Assembly (NCBI GenBank): GCA_020851835.1
Contig: JADZBZ010000285.1
Coordinates: 1 to 7,666 of the forward strand
Length of the DNA stretch: 7,666 nt
Reading direction: 5' to 3'
Source of the DNA: Acidobacteriota bacterium
GTDB taxonomy: Bacteria; Acidobacteriota; Vicinamibacteria; Vicinamibacterales; UBA2999
Shown one piece after another: positions 1-6,493 of the stretch. A program made the translations under genes and the position numbers. The first letter of the stretch is position 1. Every line of letters begins with the position of its first letter. The notes under the pieces were generated by a model, which was not told the DNA's origin, ran no database searches, and worked only from the letters and a program-made list of their open reading frames with translations.

Positions 1-726
1 CAGAACCGCATCCCCACCGCCGCCTCCTACGAATACATCGTCGGCGGCGTCACGCGCTTCACCTACGGCCTGACCAACCGCTTGCTCGTCCGGCGGGGCG
101 GTGGGCAGCCGGCGGCGGGCCCGGGCGGAGCACCGCGTGAGTTCCTCAGCGTCGGGATCAGCCAGAGCTACTACTCGGACGAGGCGGCCAGCCCATACGA
201 CAACACCTACAGCTACTCGCTGTATTCGCGGCCGCCCAGCAACTTCTCCACCGTGGCACTCGTCACCCGAGCGATGCCGACCCAGGAGGTCGGCATGGAC
301 TTCCGGATGGAGTACGACCCGATTGCCGAGACACGCCAGCTCGTGGGGCTCGGGCTCAACGGCGTGGTCCGTTCGCGCATGGTCGAGGCCTCGGCCGGCT
401 GGAACAAGCAGAACTACCAGACCAATTTCGGTTTCCAGTCCAGCCACTACGTGCAGCAGACCACCACGCTGCGGCTCGCTGGCAACAAGGTGGGCGGCAC
501 CGTGCAGTTCAACTACGACATCGGTCGGTCCACACTGCTCAACCAGCGTTACATCGCCAATTACAACGCCCAGTGCTGCGGCATCGCCTTCGAGTACCAG
601 GCGTTCAACTACCCCGGGCTGGGTTTCGCGGTATCGCAGGACCGGCGGCTCAACTTCTCGTTCACCCTGGCCGGCATCGGCAGCTTCTCGAACTTCTTCG
701 GCACCTTCGGCGGCCAGACGTATTGA
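1..726 (+). CDS. lptD: LPS-assembly protein LptD, C-terminal part (5' end outside window)
   Basis: The reading frame is open from base 1 to the TGA at 724-726, giving the last 241 residues of a larger protein. LptD is the outer-membrane beta-barrel that, with the lipoprotein LptE, inserts lipopolysaccharide into the outer leaflet. The visible part looks like the barrel half: a lead-in around residues 10-40 (TAASYEYIVGG, then RFTYGLTNRLLVR), followed by alternating aromatic and polar strands with short turns. Adjacent cysteines at residues 192-193 (codons 574-579) match the neighbouring cysteine pair near the C-terminus of E. coli LptD, which forms disulfides with N-terminal cysteines; those partners would lie upstream of this window. 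The protein ends in an aromatic residue (GGQTY), as is usual for substrates of the BAM machinery. The N-terminal jellyroll domain is not visible. The family call rests on recalled sequence resemblance, but strand pattern, cysteine pair and C-terminus all agree. Confidence 0.85.
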   Translation, partial: QNRIPTAASYEYIVGGVTRFTYGLTNRLLVRRGGGQPAAGPGGAPREFLSVGISQSYYSDEAASPYDNTYSYSLYSRPPSNFSTVALVTRAMPTQEVGMDFRMEYDPIAETRQLVGLGLNGVVRSRMVEASAGWNKQNYQTNFGFQSSHYVQQTTTLRLAGNKVGGTVQFNYDIGRSTLLNQRYIANYNAQCCGIAFEYQAFNYPGLGFAVSQDRRLNFSFTLAGIGSFSNFFGTFGGQTY

Positions 727-744
727 CCCCGTGACGGACGCCCG

Positions 745-785
745 CGCCACGCGCGCCGGTCTCGCGGAGACGGACGCGCGTGGTG
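745..785 (+). terminator. Long stem-loop after lptD, terminator-like but without a T-tract
   Basis: Nineteen bases after the lptD stop an inverted repeat folds into an almost continuous stem. CCACGCGCG (747-755) pairs perfectly with CGCGCGTGG (775-783), and inside it GTCTC (759-763) pairs with GAGAC (767-771) around a three-base GCG loop. One more C:G pair and one G:T wobble extend the base, and two mismatches (756/774 and 758/772) separate the two helices. No run of T follows, so it is not a textbook intrinsic terminator. It could still end or attenuate lptD transcription, or protect the 3' end of its mRNA. Confidence 0.5.
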
Positions 786-801
786 GCCCGGGCGCCGGGC
801 C
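785..801 (+). other. Second hairpin directly abutting the first
   Basis: GGCCCGG (785-791) and CCGGGCC (795-801) form a perfect seven-base-pair stem around a GCG loop, the same loop triplet as in the neighbouring stem. It ends 21 bases before the rfbB start codon. It has no T-tract. It may act with the first hairpin as a double terminator, or it may simply lie in the rfbB leader; the sequence does not decide. Confidence 0.4.
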
Positions 802-822
802 GGTAGAACGGCGGCGGCACCT

Positions 823-1857
823 ATGACAGACACGACACAGACGACCGTGCTGGTGACCGGTGGAGCCGGCTTCATCGGCAGCAACTTCGTCCGCTACGCC
901 CTGCAGACGCACGCCGACTGGCGGGTGACGACCCTCGACAAGCTCACCTATGCCGGGCGGCGCGAGAACCTGCACGACGTGATGGACCATCCGCGCCACC
1001 ACTTCGTGCATGGCGACATCTGCGACGCGGCGACGGCCTCGCCGCTGGTCGAGTCGGCTGACATCGTGGTGCACTTCGCCGCCGAGACGCACGTGGACCG
1101 ATCGATTCTGGCCGCGGGCGACTTCATCCGCACCGACGTCGAAGGCACGTTCGTGCTGCTCGAAGCGGCACGCCGCAGTCCCAGGCTGCGCCGCTTCGTG
1201 CAGATCTCCACCGACGAGGTGTACGGCAGCGTCGCCGAGGGCTCGAGCGCGGAGACAGACGAGCTGCGGCCCCGCAATCCATACTCGGCGAGCAAAGCCG
1301 GCGCCGACCGGCTGGCCTACAGCTACTGGGCCACCTACGACGTGCCCGTCATCATCACCCGCGCGTCGAACAATTTCGGGCCCTACCAGTTCCCCGAGAA
1401 GGTGATTCCGCTCTTCGTCACCAACCTGATTGACGACATCCCGGTGCCCCTCTACGGCGACGGCGGCAACGTGCGCGACTGGCTGCACGTGCTCGACCAC
1501 TGCCGCGCTCTCGATCTGCTGATCCGGCAGGGCCAGAGCGGCGAGGTGTACAACATCGGCGGCGGCAACGAAGTGCGGAACGCCGATCTGACGCACTCGC
1601 TGCTCCGGCTCGTCGGCAAGGACGAGACGCTCATCAGACCCGTCGAGGACCGCAAGGGCCACGACCGGCGCTACAGCGTCAGCACAAACAAGCTGCGCGG
1701 CATGGGCTGGAAGCCGCTGGTGGCCTTCGAGCAGGGACTCCAGGAGACCGTGGAGTGGTACGCGCGCAACGAGTGGTGGTGGCGGCCGGTCAAGGAACGC
1801 GACCCGCAGTACAAGGCATACATGGAGCAGCAGTACGGCTCGCGGCCATCGCGCTGA
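823..1857 (+). CDS. rfbB: dTDP-glucose 4,6-dehydratase (RmlB/RfbB)
   Basis: This 344-residue enzyme, of normal length for the family, converts dTDP-glucose to dTDP-4-keto-6-deoxyglucose in the cytoplasm, the entry point to dTDP-rhamnose and other dTDP-6-deoxy sugars. It is an extended short-chain dehydrogenase. The NAD-binding glycine motif GGAGFIGSN lies at residues 13-21, FAAETHVDRS at 85-94, the dehydratase triad Thr-Asp-Glu at 130-132 (STDEVYGS), the catalytic Tyr154 and Lys158 in YSASK, and the substrate-binding stretch RASNNFGPYQFPEK at 180-193. The ATG at 823 puts the glycine motif at the usual distance from the N-terminus; no clear Shine-Dalgarno sequence precedes it. The partners rmlA, rmlC and rmlD are not in the window. 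Instead a 4-keto-reductase homologue follows after 30 bp on the same strand, so the two are probably cotranscribed. Confidence 0.93.
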   Translation: MTDTTQTTVLVTGGAGFIGSNFVRYALQTHADWRVTTLDKLTYAGRRENLHDVMDHPRHHFVHGDICDAATASPLVESADIVVHFAAETHVDRSILAAGDFIRTDVEGTFVLLEAARRSPRLRRFVQISTDEVYGSVAEGSSAETDELRPRNPYSASKAGADRLAYSYWATYDVPVIITRASNNFGPYQFPEKVIPLFVTNLIDDIPVPLYGDGGNVRDWLHVLDHCRALDLLIRQGQSGEVYNIGGGNEVRNADLTHSLLRLVGKDETLIRPVEDRKGHDRRYSVSTNKLRGMGWKPLVAFEQGLQETVEWYARNEWWWRPVKERDPQYKAYMEQQYGSRPSR

Positions 1858-1887
1858 CTCCGGCGGCCATCCAGACTCTCACCTGAC

Positions 1888-2847
1888 GTGACCAGTCCTT
1901 CACCTTCACCCGGGCCCGTGCTGGTGACGGGCGCGGCCGGTTTCGTGGGCTCATACCTGATCGAGCTGCTCCTCGCTGGCGGCGCCGACGTTGTCGGCTG
2001 GCAGCGGCCGGGCACCTCGCCGACGACGGCGGCGCCCGCCCGATGGATGACGGTGGAGCTGCTCGATGCCGCGCAGGTGTCGCGGGCGGTCGCGGACCTG
2101 CGACCCGGCGCCGTGTATCACCTGGCCGGTTCGGCCCACGTGGCCGACTCATGGCTGCACCCACGCGAAACCTTCGAGGGCAACGTCCTGGCCACGCATC
2201 ATCTGTTGCAGGCCCTGCGGCGAGCGTCGCTTGCGCCGCGGGTACTCGTGAGCGGTTCCGCCACCGTGTATGCGCCGGCCGCGACGCCGCTCACCGAAGC
2301 CTCCGCCCTGAGGCCCGCCAGCCCCTACGCCACCAGCAAACTCGCGCAGGAGATAATCGCCGCCCAGGCGTGGCGCGAACACGGCATTCCGGTGCTGCTG
2401 GCGCGGTCGTTCAACCACGTCGGCCCGCGGCAGACGCCCGCGTACGTGGCGCCAAGCATCGCCCGGCAGATTGCCCTCATCGAGCGCGGCGCGCTGCCGC
2501 CAGTGCTGAAGATGGGGAACCTCGACCCCGAGCGCGACGTCATGGACGTGCGCGACACGGTGCGCGCGTATCGCGCCATGATGGATGCGGCCGAGCCCGG
2601 TGTGCCCTACAACGTGTGCGCCGGTCGCCCCACCCGCATCGGCGATCTGGTGGACCTGTTCCGCGCCCGCGCCACGCGACCCGTGGCCGTCGAACAGGAC
2701 CCTGCCCGTCTGCGGCCCAACGACCATCCACGCCTCGTCGGCAGCCACGACCGGCTCACGCGGACCACCGGCTGGGAGCCGGTCGTGCCACTCGAGCAGA
2801 CCGTGGACGACCTGCTGGGATGGTGGCGGACGCAGAGCGCTGGTTGA
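1888..2847 (+). CDS. NAD(P)-dependent 4-keto-6-deoxy-sugar-nucleotide reductase, RMD-like
   Basis: The protein has 319 residues and an extended short-chain-dehydrogenase fold. The cofactor motif GAAGFVG is at residues 15-21, YHLAGSAHVADSW at 77-89, the catalytic Ser124 (SGSATVY) with Tyr147 and Lys151 (PYATSK), and RSFNHVGPRQ at 173-182. The stretches NLDPERDVMDVRDTVRAY (211-228), YNVCAGRPTRI (241-251) and DPARLRPNDHP (271-281) resemble GDP-4-dehydro-6-deoxy-mannose reductase (RMD), which makes GDP-rhamnose, and related GDP-mannose dehydratase-family enzymes. The substrate is not certain: beside a dTDP-glucose dehydratase it could instead reduce the dTDP-4-keto-6-deoxy sugar, as Fcf or Tll enzymes do. 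The start is a GTG at 1888 without a clear ribosome-binding site; in-frame GTG codons at 1918 and 1924 are alternatives that would trim the Ser/Pro-rich N-terminus just before the glycine motif. Confidence 0.82.
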   Translation: MTSPSPSPGPVLVTGAAGFVGSYLIELLLAGGADVVGWQRPGTSPTTAAPARWMTVELLDAAQVSRAVADLRPGAVYHLAGSAHVADSWLHPRETFEGNVLATHHLLQALRRASLAPRVLVSGSATVYAPAATPLTEASALRPASPYATSKLAQEIIAAQAWREHGIPVLLARSFNHVGPRQTPAYVAPSIARQIALIERGALPPVLKMGNLDPERDVMDVRDTVRAYRAMMDAAEPGVPYNVCAGRPTRIGDLVDLFRARATRPVAVEQDPARLRPNDHPRLVGSHDRLTRTTGWEPVVPLEQTVDDLLGWWRTQSAG

Positions 2848-2884
2848 TGAGCGCGGACCTCGACGAGGCCGCCGCCGATGCGAG

Positions 2885-2897
2885 CCGCCCTCGGCGG
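2885..2897. other. Small hairpin between convergent genes
   Basis: In the 75-bp gap between the converging reductase and peptidase genes, CCGCC (2885-2889) and GGCGG (2893-2897) form a five-base-pair stem with a CTC loop. There is no T-tract on either strand. It is the only inverted repeat I see in the gap and may contribute to transcription ending, but stems this short arise easily in G+C-rich DNA. Confidence 0.2.
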
Positions 2898-2922
2898 AGC
2901 CGCAGATGCAGCACGGATGAAC

Positions 2923-4068
2923 TCACGCGGCAGCGCGCGACAGGCGCGCCACCAGCCCCGCGATGAGGGCCGCCCGCGAGACGAGCGCCCCGAGCTCGAT
3001 GTGCTCGTGCAGCGCGTGCGCGCCGTCGCCGAGGGCGCCGAGTCCGTCGAGCGTGGGGATGCCCAGGGCGGAGGTGAAGTTGCCGTCCGACCCGCCGCCC
3101 GTACCGCCCTCGCCCAGCACGAATCCCAGTTCGGCGGCCACGTCGCGAGCCAGGCCGAAGAGTCGCGCCACCCCGCCGCTCCGCTCCATGGGCGGACGGT
3201 TGAAGCCGCCCGACACCTCGAGCTTCGCGCCAGGGGTTACTGCCCGCAAGGCGCGCATCGAGCGATCCACCTCGTCGGCGTCGGCCATCGTGGCGGCCCG
3301 CACGTCGACGGTGGCAGCCGCATAATCCGGCACGACATTCGGGCGCGACCCGCCCGACACCAGCCCGACGTTCACGGAAATGCCGCGCTCGAGATCTCGA
3401 ATGGCGTCCACCGCCAGCACCTGGTGCGCCACTTCGCGGATGGCGTTGACGCCCTTGCGCGGGTCCACGCCCGCGTGCGCCGAGACGCCGTGCACCACCA
3501 GCTCGTACTGGCCGCATCCCTTGCGGCTGGTCTTCAGCGCGCCGCCGGCCAGCGCCGGCTCCAGGACCAGGACCGCGGTGCTCGCGGCCGCCTCCGTCTC
3601 GATGAGGGCACGCGATGTGTGGCTGCCCGTCTCTTCGTCGGTGGTCCACAGCATCACGATGGAGGCGTCTTCGGGTGGGGTGAGCTCGAGCACGGCCCTG
3701 GTCGCCAGCATCCCGAGCGCGATGCCGGCCTTCATGTCGAGCACACCCGGTCCGTGCAGCCGGTCACCCTCTCGGCGAATCGGCATCCGCGCCAGCTGCC
3801 CGATCGGCCAGACCGTGTCGAAGTGGCCGAGCAACAGCACCTGTCGAGCGCCGGCGCCGAAGCGCGCCACCAGATGGTCGCCGGAGGTCTGGCTGGCCAC
3901 GCGCGTTACCCGACCGCCCATCTGCTCGAGCCGGCCCGCCAGGGTGGCACCGCAGCGGTCCACGGCGGCCTTGTCGTCGGTGGGCGACTCGATGGCGACC
4001 AGGGCGTCGATGAGATCGAGCAGCCACGGCTCGTGGCTGCGGCAGAAGTCCTGCAGGCGCGTGGTCAT
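2923..4068 (-). CDS. M20-family zinc metallopeptidase, glutamate carboxypeptidase (CPG2)-like
   Basis: From the ATG at 4068 the protein has 381 residues, the usual M20 length. M20 enzymes use two zinc ions to cleave C-terminal or N-acyl amino-acid amide bonds. Expected residues are present: His82 (LGHFDTV), bridging Asp111 (GPGVLDMKAG), general base Glu145 with metal ligand Glu146 (TDEETGS), Glu170 (LVLEPA), His198 in the dimerisation domain (HGVSAHAG), and a C-terminal ligand, probably His351 (GAHALHEH). The segment from about 185 to 290 is the inserted dimerisation domain. The pattern fits the carboxypeptidase G2 group better than DapE or ArgE, but the substrate cannot be read from sequence. 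There is no signal peptide, so it is probably cytoplasmic. An upstream in-frame ATG at 4092 would add eight residues (MIDIIGTL), but these are encoded by the A+T-rich promoter-like box, so I prefer 4068. It is divergent from the secreted-protein gene. Confidence 0.88.
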   Translation of the reverse strand: MTTRLQDFCRSHEPWLLDLIDALVAIESPTDDKAAVDRCGATLAGRLEQMGGRVTRVASQTSGDHLVARFGAGARQVLLLGHFDTVWPIGQLARMPIRREGDRLHGPGVLDMKAGIALGMLATRAVLELTPPEDASIVMLWTTDEETGSHTSRALIETEAAASTAVLVLEPALAGGALKTSRKGCGQYELVVHGVSAHAGVDPRKGVNAIREVAHQVLAVDAIRDLERGISVNVGLVSGGSRPNVVPDYAAATVDVRAATMADADEVDRSMRALRAVTPGAKLEVSGGFNRPPMERSGGVARLFGLARDVAAELGFVLGEGGTGGGSDGNFTSALGIPTLDGLGALGDGAHALHEHIELGALVSRAALIAGLVARLSRAAA

Positions 4069-4077
4069 GAGGGTGCC

Positions 4078-4084
4078 TATAATA
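4078..4084. promoter_or_regulatory. Shared -10 box for two divergent genes
   Basis: In very G+C-rich surroundings, 4078-4083 on the plus strand is a perfect TATAAT. The minus strand of nearly the same bases (4084-4079) reads TATTAT, one mismatch from consensus. The plus-strand box would start RNA at about 4090-4091, on the ATG of the secreted-protein gene; the minus-strand box would start it about 4-5 bases before the ATG at 4068 of the peptidase gene. I find no good -35 hexamer at the usual spacing in either direction. The promoter role is inferred. Confidence 0.55.
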
Positions 4085-4090
4085 TCGATC

Positions 4091-4642
4091 ATGCGCAGCC
4101 TGATCGGATTGTTCTGTGTCGCGTTGGCCGCGACGCCGGCCGCCCAGACGCCTCAGCCCTTCCCGACGCCGCGCGGCAGCGCCCCGCCGCCGCCGCAGTC
4201 TCCAGAGCCCCAGCCCCCCGCAAACCCGGCGCCGGCGCGTCCCGCGCCTGCCGCCGCCGCGGCAGTTGCCGGACCGGGAGCCCCGGGCGCACCTGATCTC
4301 GGCGACATCCCGATCTACCCGTCGGCCGTGTACCTGACTTCGTACGACGCCGGCCGCGGACAGCGCTTCTATCTCTACGGAGTGCCGTTGACCTATGACG
4401 AGACGGTGAGCTACTACCGGGCCGCGCTCAAGGTGCGCGGCGATCAACTCTTCGAGACGCCTCCCACCTACCAGTTCGATCTGGGCCGCTTCCGGGACTC
4501 CGACATGGCCTTCCCGCCCAGCGTCACCGTGAAGGACTACACCTGGGGAGGCGGTGCGGGCTACGTGAACCCGCAGCCCGGCGCCACCCCGCCACGCTTT
4601 CCGACCGTCGTCCAGGTCGTGCCTCCCCCCGCGGAGCGGTAG
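4091..4642 (+). CDS. Secreted proline-rich protein of unknown function
   Basis: The 183-residue product starts with a signal peptide: Arg2, a hydrophobic core over about residues 4-14, and small residues around 14-18 that suit signal peptidase I. Cys9 is inside the core and does not form a lipobox, so a lipoprotein is unlikely. Residues 20-70 are a low-complexity Pro/Ala-rich linker (for example SAPPPPQSPEPQPP). A compact C-terminal domain of about 110 residues follows, rich in Tyr and Asp (IPIYPSAVYLTSYDAG, GQRFYLYGVPLTYDETVSYY, GRFRDSDMAFPPSVTVKDYTWGGG). It probably acts in the periplasm or is tethered at the envelope. I do not recognise a named family; my impression is that similar uncharacterised proteins occur in acidobacteria. 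An open frame extends upstream to 3380 but is antisense to the peptidase gene. The ATG at 4091 is chosen because the signal peptide begins there. An ATG at 4067 would lie upstream of the -10 box. No Shine-Dalgarno sequence precedes 4091. Confidence 0.75.
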   Translation: MRSLIGLFCVALAATPAAQTPQPFPTPRGSAPPPPQSPEPQPPANPAPARPAPAAAAAVAGPGAPGAPDLGDIPIYPSAVYLTSYDAGRGQRFYLYGVPLTYDETVSYYRAALKVRGDQLFETPPTYQFDLGRFRDSDMAFPPSVTVKDYTWGGGAGYVNPQPGATPPRFPTVVQVVPPPAER

Positions 4643-4684
4643 GCCACGGGGGCGACGCGAGGGCACCAGGATTCGCTCGCTCGT

Positions 4685-6289
<1,605 letters not shown>

Positions 6290-6291
6290 GG

Positions 6292-6452
6292 CCGCTCTCC
6301 CTCCGCCGGTGTCAACCGGTTTCCGCCGCCGCCGCGGCGCGGCGCCGGTAGGACCCCGCCGAAGCGCACGGGCGCAGAGGCGGGCAGGTTCCAGGGTCTC
6401 TCTCAATCGCGCCGGCGCCGCGACGAGCGGCGGAGGCGGATACCCCTGACGG
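6292..6452 (-). promoter_or_regulatory. TPP riboswitch (THI element), apparently with an insert
   Basis: The 5' part of the leader matches the TPP aptamer well. P2 forms between CAGGGG (6448-6443) and ACCCTG (6397-6392). P3 is a hairpin with CGCCGC/GCGGCG around a TCGTC loop. The conserved UGAGA of J3/2, which contacts the pyrimidine ring, is at 6405-6401, and GAACCTG follows P2. The expected pyrophosphate-sensing part does not follow at once. About 65 nt later come a P5-like hairpin, CCGGT (6319-6315) with ACCGG (6310-6306), then CGG-AGGGA (6305-6298), close to the canonical CGU-AGGGA. CCU (6388-6386) can pair with AGG (6302-6300) as P4. A short P1, CCGT (6449-6452) with GCGG (6295-6292), closes the element just before the ATG. 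Position ahead of thiC supports the call. The 5' half is strong; the 3' half and the insert are my interpretation. Confidence 0.72.
6297..6304 (-). promoter_or_regulatory. thiC ribosome-binding site
   Basis: On the minus strand GGAGGGAG occupies 6304-6297. The GGAGG core ends ten bases before the thiC ATG at 6289. It is the clearest Shine-Dalgarno sequence in the window and supports the chosen start. The same bases fall where the conserved AGGGA of the TPP aptamer's P4 helix would be, so ligand binding could hide the site directly. Confidence 0.7.
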
Positions 6453-6464
6453 TGCGCTCCGATG

Positions 6465-6493
6465 ATACTAGGTTCGCCGGTCGACCTCGTCGG
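6465..6493 (-). promoter_or_regulatory. Possible thiC promoter overlapping the pncB stop codon
   Basis: On the minus strand TAGTAT (6470-6465) is a four-of-six match to a -10 hexamer. A weak -35 candidate, CCGACG (6493-6488), lies 17 bases upstream. RNA would start around 6458, just before the first riboswitch helix, which is the right place. The first three bases of the -10 candidate are the TAG stop of pncB. The match is weak, and thiC could instead be read through from pncB. Confidence 0.3.

Noticed and set aside
723..728. TTGACC at the lptD stop as a -35 box for an rfbB promoter.
   Set aside because: No -10-like hexamer lies at suitable spacing; the region where it should be is part of the G+C-rich hairpin.
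2847..2966. 39-codon frame whose ATG overlaps the reductase stop codon (ATGA overlap), suggesting a translationally coupled small gene.
   Set aside because: It has no recognisable features, runs antisense into the 3' end of the peptidase gene, and its Arg/Ala-rich composition looks like chance. Conservation would be needed to revive it.
3380..4090. Long open frame on the plus strand that would extend the secreted protein upstream by more than 230 residues.
   Set aside because: It is antisense to the peptidase gene, whose catalytic motifs are clear, and has the Arg/Ser/Pro-rich composition typical of shadow frames in G+C-rich DNA. A signal peptide begins exactly at 4091.
2878..4296. 472-codon plus-strand open frame.
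   Set aside because: It is the antisense shadow of the M20 peptidase: His/Arg/Gly-rich, with no motifs, and it also overlaps the secreted-protein gene in another frame.
4320..4642. Secreted protein as a lipoprotein because of the cysteine near its N-terminus.
   Set aside because: Cys9 lies in the middle of the hydrophobic core and is not preceded by a lipobox; no other early cysteine is present.
4643..4684. Terminator between the converging secreted-protein and thiC genes.
   Set aside because: The only pairing seen is GCGAG (4657-4661) with CTCGC (4676-4680) over a 14-base loop and without a T-tract, too weak to call.
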